DNA of 64,000 nt from the NCBI GenBank assembly GCA_029916745.1, contig JARXWK010000003.1, positions 1 through 64,000 on the forward strand. Direction: 5' to 3'. The DNA comes from Dysgonomonadaceae bacterium PH5-43 (lineage in GTDB: Bacteria; Bacteroidota; Bacteroidia; Bacteroidales; Azobacteroidaceae). Below are positions 45,662-54,021 of this stretch, piece after piece. Position numbers and translations under genes: made by a program. The stretch's first letter is position 1. Each line of letters starts with the position of its first letter. Below the pieces are notes generated by a model, which made no database searches, had not been told where the DNA came from, and saw only the letters and a list, made by a program, of their open reading frames with translations.

Positions 45662-46567
45662 ATGAATGTTTCGCATATTTTGGTATCAATATTATACATC
45701 ATAGTTTATTTGTTGGCATTACTACCTTTGAGTGTTTTGTATGCCTTTTCAAGTTTTCTTTATTTAATTGTATATTATATAGTTAGATATAGGAGAAAAG
45801 TTGTACGAAAAAACTTAATAAACTCTTATCCCGAAAAGTCGACAAAAGAAATAATATCATTAGAGAAAAGATTTTATCTGCATTTTTGCGATTTATTTGT
45901 CGAAACATTTAAGTTGACAAACATCTCCCCTACTACTATGCTTAAGCATTTCGAGTTTAAAAATATTCAGGTGCTTGACGAACTTTACGAGAATAATCAA
46001 AGTATGGTGCTATATCTCGGTCATTACGGTAATTGGGAGTGGACTACTTTCGCTCGTGCGGCACAACCAAAAGAGCATCATCACGAATATAAATCTTACT
46101 CGGTATATCACCCATTAAACAGCGTAGCTTTTGACGAATTTATGCTCAAACTTCGTTCTAAATCGGGCAGCGTGCTTATTCCTCAGAAAAAAGTATTACG
46201 AACTATATTAGAACTAAAAAGAAGCAACACTCCTGCTTTTTTCTGTTTTATTGCAGATCAGAATCCTAAAAAAGGAAGTGAAGCTTTTTGGATGGAGTGG
46301 CTTAATCAGACTACAGCTCCTATTGTTGGTCCCGAAAAAATTGCACGACAAACGGGATACACTGCCGTATATCTTGATATTCAGAAAACAAAAAGAGGTC
46401 ATTATACTGGCGAATTTATTATTATGAGTGAAGATGTTGCTTCTTTACCCGAAAATGAACTCTCCAAACAATATATGAGACTTATGGAAGAAACCATTAA
46501 TCGCGACCCGGCATACTGGCTTTGGTCTCACAGACGATGGAAACGACAACCTAAAAAAGAAGTTTAA
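45662..46567 (+). CDS. LpxL/HtrB-like lysophospholipid acyltransferase
   Basis: 301 residues. There is an N-terminal membrane helix pair (about 5-42), then the acyltransferase domain with LGHYGNWEW (the HX4D/E-type catalytic box, His-X4-Glu here) and FCFIADQNPKKGSEAFWMEWLNQTTAPIVGPEKIARQTG. Such enzymes add a late acyl chain to lipid A, or to other lipids in Bacteroidetes. It lies 5 bases before the first Stealth gene, so it may be part of the same transcription unit. Confidence 0.87.
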   Translation: MNVSHILVSILYIIVYLLALLPLSVLYAFSSFLYLIVYYIVRYRRKVVRKNLINSYPEKSTKEIISLEKRFYLHFCDLFVETFKLTNISPTTMLKHFEFKNIQVLDELYENNQSMVLYLGHYGNWEWTTFARAAQPKEHHHEYKSYSVYHPLNSVAFDEFMLKLRSKSGSVLIPQKKVLRTILELKRSNTPAFFCFIADQNPKKGSEAFWMEWLNQTTAPIVGPEKIARQTGYTAVYLDIQKTKRGHYTGEFIIMSEDVASLPENELSKQYMRLMEETINRDPAYWLWSHRRWKRQPKKEV

Positions 46568-46572
46568 TAAAT

Positions 46573-47565
46573 ATGGAAATAGACTTTGTAGTTACTTGGG
46601 TAGATATGGACGACCCAAAGTGGAAAGCTGAATTTAATAAATACGCTGGAAAAATAGATAACTCTCATAATTCATTTTCTGAGGCTCGCTTTAGAGACTA
46701 CGGATTTCTTAAATATTGGTTTAGAGGTGTAGAAAAATTTGCACCTTGGGTGCGTAAGATACACTTCGTTACCTCTGGTCAAAAACCTGAATGGTTAGAC
46801 GAAACCAATCCTAAGATTAATTTGGTTAATCACTCCGACTATATACCTAAAGAGTTTCTGCCGTGTTTCAATTCTAGTTTATTAGAAATATACTTACATA
46901 AAATACCTGGCTTATCTGAACATTTTGTTTATTTTAATGATGATTTTTTCATAATAAACAATCTTTCTAAAGAACGTTTTTTTAAGAATGGAATTCCTTG
47001 TGATATTGCTGCTTTTAGATACAACTCAGGAATAGGACTTTGGAGTAAGTGCTTACTTAATAACATTAGGCTTATCAACAAATATTTTGATAAAAAACAA
47101 ATCATTAAACGAGATTATGATAAATGGTTTACCCCCATTTATGAAGGAGGAGACAAACTGAATTATTTATTCAAATTTTATCCTAAATTTTTAACACTAC
47201 GTACACCTCACAATGCACAACCATATATTAAAAGTACATACAATGAGGTATGGGCTACCTGCGAAAAAGAATTAACAGAGATGTCCTCTCACAAGTTTCG
47301 CAGTGCGGACGATTATACTCAAGAATTATTTCGCACCTGGCAAATATGCAAAGGTAATTTTCACCCTTACAACACATATAAAGACACAAAAATGTTTCCT
47401 CTTGTACTGAGGTCAAACAACGCTATAAAGGCTATAAGAAATCAGACTTATAAATTGATTTGTTTAAACGACAATGTACATATACGCAATTACACTCAGG
47501 TAATGAAAGATATTCAGGCTGCTTTTGAAAGTATATTACCAGAAAAATCAAGTTTTGAAAAATGA
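46573..47565 (+). CDS. Stealth family sugar-phosphate transferase
   Basis: 330 residues. Stealth proteins transfer hexose-1-phosphate to build phosphodiester-linked glycans. The conserved regions are in order: CR1 (IDFVVTWVDMDDPKWKAEF), CR2 (RFRDYGFLKYWFRGVEKFAPWVRKIHFVTSGQKPEWL, then NSSLLEIYLHKIPGLSEHFVYFNDDFF), CR3 (TPHNAQPYIKSTYNEVW) and CR4 (LICLNDN). A second Stealth protein is encoded at 52897-53835 on the other strand. It overlaps the next gene by 4 bases. Confidence 0.9.
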   Translation: MEIDFVVTWVDMDDPKWKAEFNKYAGKIDNSHNSFSEARFRDYGFLKYWFRGVEKFAPWVRKIHFVTSGQKPEWLDETNPKINLVNHSDYIPKEFLPCFNSSLLEIYLHKIPGLSEHFVYFNDDFFIINNLSKERFFKNGIPCDIAAFRYNSGIGLWSKCLLNNIRLINKYFDKKQIIKRDYDKWFTPIYEGGDKLNYLFKFYPKFLTLRTPHNAQPYIKSTYNEVWATCEKELTEMSSHKFRSADDYTQELFRTWQICKGNFHPYNTYKDTKMFPLVLRSNNAIKAIRNQTYKLICLNDNVHIRNYTQVMKDIQAAFESILPEKSSFEK

Positions 47566-48443
47566 ATAAGAAATTAGCAGAAATAATAGCTGGACTTATC
47601 CCTCACAAATTAACTCGCAACCAGTGGAGAGGCAAACTTCGTTTTGGACTTATTGAATCTATTCAATTAAAAAAATTCTTACGTAAGAATAAAGATGTTC
47701 CAACTAAATACTATATTGCCGTTTGTGCTATTGCTAAAAACGAAGGACCTTACTTTAAGGAATGGATAGATTGGCACCAAAAATTAGGCATAGATAAATT
47801 TTTTATTTATGACAATGAAAGTTCTGATAATACAAAAGAGATTTTAACTCCTTATATAGAATCAGGATTAATAGAATACACTTACTGGGAAGGAGAAAAA
47901 GAGCAACTAGCAACTTACGATGACTGTTTAAGAAAACACAGATTAGATTGTAGCTGGATAGCAATGATTGATCTTGATGAATTTATTGTACCTTCTACTC
48001 ATAAAACTATTTCTGAAGTTTTATTTGGATTAGAACAATTTTCAGTAGTAGAAATCAATTGGCTTATATACGGAAGTGGTGGCGCAAAAAACAAAGAATT
48101 AGGCAACGTAATGGATAGATTCAAAAAACATTCTTTACCTAATCATAAACTCAATAGATATATAAAGAGTATTGTTAATCCTCGCAAAGTTTACTCTTTT
48201 ATTGGCAGCCACGAAGTGGCACGTATATCGGGAAAAGCCGCAGACCCCCTGGGTAACCCTATCAAAAAATGTTTTAGAGACAGAGAGCCACAACAAGATA
48301 TTCTTCGCATTAATCATTACGCCGTCAAATCTCACGAAGAATTTTTGGAGAAACAAGAAAAAGGTAGAGCTAGCGGACGTACAAGAAAAATTAGCATGGA
48401 GTATTTTCATAGATTCGACTTAAACGATATAGAAGAACAATAA
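47562..48443 (+). CDS. Glycosyltransferase, GT92/Glyco_tranf_2_4-like
   Basis: 293 residues with YYIAVCAIAKNEGPYFKEWIDWHQKLGIDKFFIYDNESSDNT and the acidic motif WIAMIDLDEFIVP. The C-terminal part contains RINHYAVKSHEEFLEKQEKGRA, seen in related enzymes of capsule loci. Donor and acceptor are unknown. It overlaps the Stealth gene by 4 bases and precedes the first LicD gene by 29 bases. Confidence 0.85.
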   Translation: MNKKLAEIIAGLIPHKLTRNQWRGKLRFGLIESIQLKKFLRKNKDVPTKYYIAVCAIAKNEGPYFKEWIDWHQKLGIDKFFIYDNESSDNTKEILTPYIESGLIEYTYWEGEKEQLATYDDCLRKHRLDCSWIAMIDLDEFIVPSTHKTISEVLFGLEQFSVVEINWLIYGSGGAKNKELGNVMDRFKKHSLPNHKLNRYIKSIVNPRKVYSFIGSHEVARISGKAADPLGNPIKKCFRDREPQQDILRINHYAVKSHEEFLEKQEKGRASGRTRKISMEYFHRFDLNDIEEQ

Positions 48444-48472
48444 TATGATAACTTCTGATAAAAAACACAAAA

Positions 48473-49339
48473 ATGAGTAAGAACATAAAAAAGATAGAAG
48501 AAATAGAGCAATCAACAATAGAGGCAACTCAGTCGTTGATTTTAGATATATTGAAAGAATATCAAAAGATATGTGAAGAACATAATCTAAAATTTTACCT
48601 TACAGCAGGATCGTTATTAGGAGCTGTAAGACATAAAGGCTTTATCCCTTGGGACGACGATATAGACGTAGGTATGCCAAGAAAGGACTATGAAATATTT
48701 ATTAAAAATGCACACAAATGGCTTAAAGCACCTTTAGAATTAGATTGTCCAGAATACAATGATAAATATGTATACTTTTTCGCTAAAGTTGTAAACTACA
48801 ATACTACCATAGAACAAAGATATTGCGTTAGCGGTGCATATATAGACATATTTCCTTTAGATGGTGTTCCTGACAGTAAGCTAAGGAGGAGATTGCATCA
48901 GTTAAGATTTAAAGCTGCAAAAGAATTATTTTATATCTGTAGACGAAATCCATTTAGACACGGAAAATCATTTGGAGGATATATTAACTTATTAATCCAA
49001 AAAATAATATCACCAAAGTTAGCATATAAGATTTATAAATCAGTCATCACAAGCTATGATTTCGAAAAAAGTAATTCTTTTTCTGACCACAGTAATGAAA
49101 TAACTAATATGATGAGTAAAGATGTTTTAGGAAAAGAAAAAATAAAAATTCAATTTGAAGACTTTGAAAGCTATGGTATGAAAGATAATGATACGTATCT
49201 TACTTGCTACTTCGGAGATTATATGACTCCTCCACCCGTAGAAAAAAGAAGACCTCATCATTGTGCGTATCGTAATTTAGAATTACCTTACAGAGAATAT
49301 CTAAAACTAAAAAAAACAAGTAATATATGCAAGCTCTAA
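48473..49339 (+). CDS. LicD family phosphotransferase
   Basis: 288 residues. LicD proteins transfer a phosphoalcohol (phosphocholine in the founding member) from a CDP-linked donor to a sugar. The diagnostic block is LTAGSLLGAVRHKGFIPWDDDIDVGMPRKDYE (about 44-75), with the DDDID metal site, and YIDIFPLDGVP follows. It overlaps the fusion enzyme gene by 13 bases, a strong hint that the fusion makes its donor. No choline uptake or choline kinase gene is seen, so the transferred group may not be choline. Confidence 0.9.
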   Translation: MSKNIKKIEEIEQSTIEATQSLILDILKEYQKICEEHNLKFYLTAGSLLGAVRHKGFIPWDDDIDVGMPRKDYEIFIKNAHKWLKAPLELDCPEYNDKYVYFFAKVVNYNTTIEQRYCVSGAYIDIFPLDGVPDSKLRRRLHQLRFKAAKELFYICRRNPFRHGKSFGGYINLLIQKIISPKLAYKIYKSVITSYDFEKSNSFSDHSNEITNMMSKDVLGKEKIKIQFEDFESYGMKDNDTYLTCYFGDYMTPPPVEKRRPHHCAYRNLELPYREYLKLKKTSNICKL

Positions 49340-51135
49340 TATTAGCAGCGGGAATGGGTAAAAGGTTGGGCGAACTAACCAACAATAATACCAAGTGTAT
49401 GGTTAAGGTTAATAACGTAACCTTAATTGAGCGTGTATTAAAACAAATTGAAACACGAAACTTTGAACAGATAGTTATCGTAACTGGATACCAAGAAGAC
49501 AATCTGAAAGAATATATCAAAACTTTGAATATTTCTACTCCTATTGTATATGTATCTAATCCTATTTACGATACTACTAACAATATATATTCGTTATATC
49601 TTGCTCGCGATTATATGTCGAAGAACGATACAATATTATTTGAATCTGATTTGATATTTGAAGATGCTGTATTAGATAAGATTATGAACAATCCCTATCC
49701 CAACTTAGCCTTAGTGTCTAAATTTGAGAATTGGATGGACGGCACTTCCGTTGTTTTAGATAAAGATGATAAAATCAATAGATTTATCTCTGAGAAAGAT
49801 TTTGTACACGAAGATTCTTCAGAGTATTATAAAACAGTAAATATATACAAGTTTAGTAAAGAGTTTTCTAACACACACTACATACCTTTCTTAGAAGCTT
49901 ATTTGAAAGCCTTAGGAAATAACGAATATTACGAACAGGTATTAAAAGTGATTGCTTATTTAGACAAACCTGAACTTAAAGCTCTTAGGCTGGAAGGTGA
50001 AAAGTGGTACGAGATAGATGATGTTCAAGATTTAGACATAGCTGAATCTGTGTTTGCTTGCAAAGAAGAAAGACTCAGTAAACTTGAAAAAAGATATGGA
50101 GGTTATTGGAGATACGAATCAATTATTGACTTCTGTTATTTAGTAAATCCTTACTTCCCCGACTATAAATTATCATCAGAGCTTAAAGCCAATTTTGATT
50201 CCTTACTCAGGGAATATCCATCAGGAATGTCTGTTAACTCACTCCTTGCCGCTAAAATGTTTAATGTCAAACAAAAATATTCTTTAATCGGAAATGGAGC
50301 TGCTGAATTAATAAAAATATTACTTGAAACATTAGACGGTAAGTTTGGAATTGTATTTCCCACTTTTGAAGAATATCCCAATAGGCTAAAAGAAGAACAG
50401 TTAGAAATATACAATACTTCTAATGAAAATTTTGCATACACAGCAAAGTCTATCATAAATTATTTTGACAAAAAATCAATAGACACTTTTTTGTTGATTA
50501 ATCCAGATAATCCTTCTGGTAATTTTATTCCATACAATGACCTATTATTATTATGCAAGTGGAGTAAACAAAAACAAATACGTTTAATAGTAGATGAATC
50601 TTTTGTAGATTTTTCAGACGAATCGATAAACAATAGTTTAATTGACAATTCTATATTAGAAGAATATAGCAACCTTATTGTAATAAAAAGCATATCGAAA
50701 TCTTACGGAGTTCCAGGACTTAGATTAGGTGTTATGTTTTGCTCTGACGAAATTTTAATTACTAGTGTAAAAAAAGCACTCTCCATTTGGAACATAAATT
50801 CTTTTGCTGAATTTTTCATGCAAATAATTGGTAAATATAATAAGCGTTATCAAAAAGGATGTCAAGCAATAGCTAAAGAAAGATGTCGTTTTCATAAAGA
50901 ACTAGAAAAAATACCTTTTTTACGTCCTATTCCATCTCAAGCCAATTATATACTCTGTGAAGTGTTAAATCCATACACTTCAAAATTTTTAGCTATTGAG
51001 CTTTTGAGTAAAGCGGATATACTTATTAAAGATTGTAGTGGCAAAAAGGCTTTCAACAATAAGGAATACATAAGACTGGCAGTAAGAAACGAACAAGACA
51101 ACAATAAATTATTAGAAACTTTAAGGAAGTTTTAA
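49327..51135 (+). CDS. Fusion of nucleotidyltransferase (LicC/PntC-like) and PLP-dependent class I/II aminotransferase-fold enzyme
   Basis: 602 residues in two domains. Residues 1 to about 240 are a nucleotidyltransferase: LILAAGMGKRLGELTNNNTKCMVKVNNVTLIERVL, FESDLIFEDAVL and WYEIDDVQDLDIAE. Residues about 255-602 are a HisC/CobD-like PLP enzyme with LINPDNPSGN, LIVDESFVDF and the PLP lysine Lys458 in KSISKSYGVPGLRLGV. HisC-fold relatives include phosphoamino-acid decarboxylases that yield phosphoethanolamine or aminopropanol phosphate. One reading is that the second domain makes an amino-alcohol phosphate and the first activates it as a CDP derivative for LicD. That is inference; an aminotransferase is equally compatible. 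Confidence 0.85.
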   Translation: MQALILAAGMGKRLGELTNNNTKCMVKVNNVTLIERVLKQIETRNFEQIVIVTGYQEDNLKEYIKTLNISTPIVYVSNPIYDTTNNIYSLYLARDYMSKNDTILFESDLIFEDAVLDKIMNNPYPNLALVSKFENWMDGTSVVLDKDDKINRFISEKDFVHEDSSEYYKTVNIYKFSKEFSNTHYIPFLEAYLKALGNNEYYEQVLKVIAYLDKPELKALRLEGEKWYEIDDVQDLDIAESVFACKEERLSKLEKRYGGYWRYESIIDFCYLVNPYFPDYKLSSELKANFDSLLREYPSGMSVNSLLAAKMFNVKQKYSLIGNGAAELIKILLETLDGKFGIVFPTFEEYPNRLKEEQLEIYNTSNENFAYTAKSIINYFDKKSIDTFLLINPDNPSGNFIPYNDLLLLCKWSKQKQIRLIVDESFVDFSDESINNSLIDNSILEEYSNLIVIKSISKSYGVPGLRLGVMFCSDEILITSVKKALSIWNINSFAEFFMQIIGKYNKRYQKGCQAIAKERCRFHKELEKIPFLRPIPSQANYILCEVLNPYTSKFLAIELLSKADILIKDCSGKKAFNNKEYIRLAVRNEQDNNKLLETLRKF

Positions 51136-51136
51136 T

Positions 51137-52090
51137 ATGAAAATTTTCAGTTTTGAAGAAATAAAAAAATTAAACATTCACCCTAATGAGTGTATGTTAT
51201 GGGTGGAAGAAGCATTTAGACAAAAGCATTTAGTTAATTTGCCAAATAAAAAAAGTATTACATTCAATAATGGTTCTTGTTTTTTCAATACTATGCCATG
51301 TCTTTTTCCTCCTTTAAATAAATTTGGAGTTAAAGAAGTTTCTAGATATCCAAATAGAAATTCATCTATTTCAGGAGAAATTCTTTTATACAATTTAATT
51401 AATGGAGACTTGCTTTGTCTTATGGACGCAAATTGGATAACTTCAATGAGAACTGGTGCTGTCGCTGCTTTGTCTATAAAACATCTAAGAAGTACAAATG
51501 CAAAAATATTTTCATTCCTTGGTCTAGGAAACACAGCAAGAGCAACTATGTTATGTTTACTTGAAAACGAACCCGAACATAATTTTTTAGTAAGACTGCT
51601 TAAACACAAAGATCAAGCAGAACAATTCATCGAAAGATTTAAAGATTATAAAAATTGTTCATTCGAAATAGTTTCAACAAAAAAAGAATTAATTCAAAAT
51701 GCAGATGTAATTGTTTCGGCTGTTACTATTGCAAATGATTTGATTGGAGAAGATAGTTGGTTTAAAGAAGGCGTATTAGTGGTTCCTATTCACACAAGAG
51801 GCTTTCAAAATTGTGATTTATTTTTTGACAAAGTATATGCCGATGATACAGATCATGTTGTTGAATTTAAATACTTTAATAAATTCAAAAAATTTGATGA
51901 GTTTGCTAATGTACTTATAGATAAACATAAAGGACGATTAAATGATAAAGAACGAATACTTATTTACAATATAGGCTTAGCAATGTTTGATATTTATTTC
52001 GCTTCTCAAATATATGATCGTCTTGAAATACAAAATAAAAATAAACATAAAATACAATTAAGAAATAGCTTATCTCAGTTTTGGGTATAA
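51137..52090 (+). CDS. Ornithine cyclodeaminase/mu-crystallin family protein
   Basis: 317 residues. The NAD(P)-binding loop is FSFLGLGNTARATMLCLL, and the family block reads LMDANWITSMRTGAVAALSIKHL. Family members are ornithine cyclodeaminases, imine reductases or SbnB-like amino-acid dehydrogenases. It starts one base after the fusion gene, so a shared pathway making an amino-acid-like substituent or precursor is likely. The substrate is unknown. Confidence 0.87.
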   Translation: MKIFSFEEIKKLNIHPNECMLWVEEAFRQKHLVNLPNKKSITFNNGSCFFNTMPCLFPPLNKFGVKEVSRYPNRNSSISGEILLYNLINGDLLCLMDANWITSMRTGAVAALSIKHLRSTNAKIFSFLGLGNTARATMLCLLENEPEHNFLVRLLKHKDQAEQFIERFKDYKNCSFEIVSTKKELIQNADVIVSAVTIANDLIGEDSWFKEGVLVVPIHTRGFQNCDLFFDKVYADDTDHVVEFKYFNKFKKFDEFANVLIDKHKGRLNDKERILIYNIGLAMFDIYFASQIYDRLEIQNKNKHKIQLRNSLSQFWV

Positions 52091-52104
52091 TAATAAATAA
52101 TGAT

Positions 52105-52896
52105 ATGATGGTATTAACAATAAAAGAAATACAAGCTCTTGAGACAGAAATGCTCAAAGAAGTTATCGATATTTGTAATAACAACGAGATAGAATATTAT
52201 CTTGCATATGGAAGCACATTAGGAGCAATTAGACACGGGGGAACTATTCCTTGGGACGATGATGTTGACATTGTTATTCCTTATAATCAACTAAATAAAT
52301 TCATTTCAATAACTAGACAAAAGCTCAGTAACAAATTCTTTGTAGATTATTATGATATCAATAAATACTATACTCTTACATTTCCAAGAATAGGTCTAAA
52401 AGGATATTCTACATTATATCTACATGTTGATGTATTCTTTTTCTTAGGTCTTCCTGACGAAAGAAAAAAACAATTAAAAATAATGAAGACTTTGGATCGT
52501 CTAAAAAAACACAATACTACAAAAACAATAACTACAAAATATAATAAAAAAAAGGAGAGTTTATTTAGACTATCTATTCGTGCTTTTGCTAAATTATTAT
52601 ACACCCCATATACATTAAATAAAATAAGAAAACAAATTGATGATATGTGTACTAAATATCCTATTGAAACAGCAAATTTTGTAGGCGTTCATAATACAGC
52701 ATGGAGAAAAGCTCCAACGCCTAAAGAATTTTATGGAAAAGGTGTAATAAAAAACTACGAAGGATTTGAAGTCAAAATACCCGAACAATATGATGCTTAT
52801 CTTCGTCATTTTTACAATGACTATATGCAACTCCCTCCTGAACAAGAGCGTAATAATATCAATAATTTGTATACTATTGATAAAATAGAGTTTTAG
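52105..52896 (+). CDS. LicD family phosphotransferase (second copy)
   Basis: 263 residues from the ATG at 52105 (52108 is also possible); the longer frame from 52081 starts at a TTG inside the previous gene. The LicD core is YYLAYGSTLGAIRHGGTIPWDDDVDIVIPYNQL. It is clearly different from the first LicD, so the two probably place the group on different sugars or transfer different groups. The stop codon directly abuts the end of the convergent Stealth gene. Confidence 0.9.
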   Translation: MMVLTIKEIQALETEMLKEVIDICNNNEIEYYLAYGSTLGAIRHGGTIPWDDDVDIVIPYNQLNKFISITRQKLSNKFFVDYYDINKYYTLTFPRIGLKGYSTLYLHVDVFFFLGLPDERKKQLKIMKTLDRLKKHNTTKTITTKYNKKKESLFRLSIRAFAKLLYTPYTLNKIRKQIDDMCTKYPIETANFVGVHNTAWRKAPTPKEFYGKGVIKNYEGFEVKIPEQYDAYLRHFYNDYMQLPPEQERNNINNLYTIDKIEF

Positions 52897-53835
52897 TTAT
52901 TTTTCAAATTTAATCTTTTCAGGATATATATACTCTAAAATAGGACGTATTTGCTCTCTGTCGCTATCTTTAACTCTTTGACTATCATTCACACAAATAA
53001 ATTTTGGCTTATAACGTCTAAGCCTCGGGATAATAGCTTTGTGTCGATGTAAGGATATTCTCATAGATTCGTTTCTTCCCACATATTTTAATTCTCCATG
53101 TTGTATCGCTAATACATAATATGATATAGCTGAGCGATGGAAATCTCCTATGGTCCTAACTTTATTTTGGTAAGATTTTTCCACTTCTGTTTTAAATATA
53201 TTTTCAATAGCTTCTTTGTAGTCAGACTTTACAAAAGAATCAATTCCATGATGCGGTATTCCTGAAAAAACCTTACCATATCGCTTTTCCACCAAAGATA
53301 CAGAATTAACAATAAGCGATTTATAATACCTTAATCCTCCAGTTAATAAGCGTTTAAATTTATATCGTAATTTAATAAATGGAGTTCTTTTTAATCTGAC
53401 TATAGGAAATCCTTCTTTTGTGAAAAAATCTTCTTGACACATGGGGCTATACAACAACATATCATCATTAGCATATATAAAATGTTCTGAAAGATTCGGT
53501 ATTCTATAAATAAAGTATTCTATAACGCTTGAATTAAAGCACGGAAGACTCTCTGTAGGCATTATATCCTTATGATCTATAATTTTAACTTTAGAATTTG
53601 TAGTATCTAACCATTCTGGAATTTGATCGTCTGTAACTATAAATATGTTTCTAATCCAAGGTGCATATTTTTCTATTGAACGTAAGCTATATTTTAACTC
53701 ATCATTGTTTGTATAACGTCCTTTACCCGTAGTATCAGAGTTCTCTTCATTTTTTCCATTTATGTATTTATTTCGTTTCTTTATCCATTTAGGGTCATCT
53801 CCATTTACCCAAAGATACACTAAATCTATATCCAT
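52897..53835 (-). CDS. Stealth family sugar-phosphate transferase (second copy, opposite strand)
   Basis: 312 residues with CR1 (IDLVYLWVNGDDPKWIKKRNKYI), CR2 (GRYTNNDELKYSLRSIEKYAPWIRNIFIVTDDQIPEWLDT, ending SEHFIYANDDMLLYSPM), CR3 (GIPHHGIDSFVKSDYKEAIENIF) and CR4 (PKFICVNDSQRV). It differs from the first Stealth protein. Convergent with the LicD operon with no gap, and driven by its own promoter divergent from ugd. Confidence 0.9.
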   Translation of the reverse strand: MDIDLVYLWVNGDDPKWIKKRNKYINGKNEENSDTTGKGRYTNNDELKYSLRSIEKYAPWIRNIFIVTDDQIPEWLDTTNSKVKIIDHKDIMPTESLPCFNSSVIEYFIYRIPNLSEHFIYANDDMLLYSPMCQEDFFTKEGFPIVRLKRTPFIKLRYKFKRLLTGGLRYYKSLIVNSVSLVEKRYGKVFSGIPHHGIDSFVKSDYKEAIENIFKTEVEKSYQNKVRTIGDFHRSAISYYVLAIQHGELKYVGRNESMRISLHRHKAIIPRLRRYKPKFICVNDSQRVKDSDREQIRPILEYIYPEKIKFEK

Positions 53836-53911
53836 ACTATTGAAAGAGTTTATAGTTTTTGTACAATAAAAAAAATAATTTTCAACAAAAGTTTTTCTTT
53901 CGTTCTATACA

Positions 53912-53919
53912 CAAAGGTA
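53912..53919 (-). promoter_or_regulatory. Putative -7 box of the second Stealth gene
   Basis: On the minus strand it reads TACCTTTG, 76 bases upstream of the start at 53835. No clear -33 element. Confidence 0.5.
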
Positions 53920-53966
53920 ATTGTTTTTTTTAATATGCTCTTATTTAGCTGTTATTAATTATTTAC

Positions 53967-53974
53967 TACCTTTG
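53967..53974 (+). promoter_or_regulatory. Putative -7 box of ugd
   Basis: TACCTTTG, 47 bases before the ugd ATG at 54022. The -33 is weak. Confidence 0.55.
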
Positions 53975-54021
53975 TACCTTAAATAAAAAGATAAACAAAA
54001 CAACAATTAACAATATAATTT

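Noticed and set aside
52081-52104. TTG start for the second LicD gene
   Set aside because: It lies inside the preceding gene; ATG codons at 52105 and 52108 fit the LicD N terminus.
45662-53835. Assignment of the locus as a standard phosphocholine (lic1) locus
   Set aside because: LicD and a LicC-like domain are present, but no LicA kinase or LicB transporter is seen, and the LicC-like domain is fused to a PLP enzyme.
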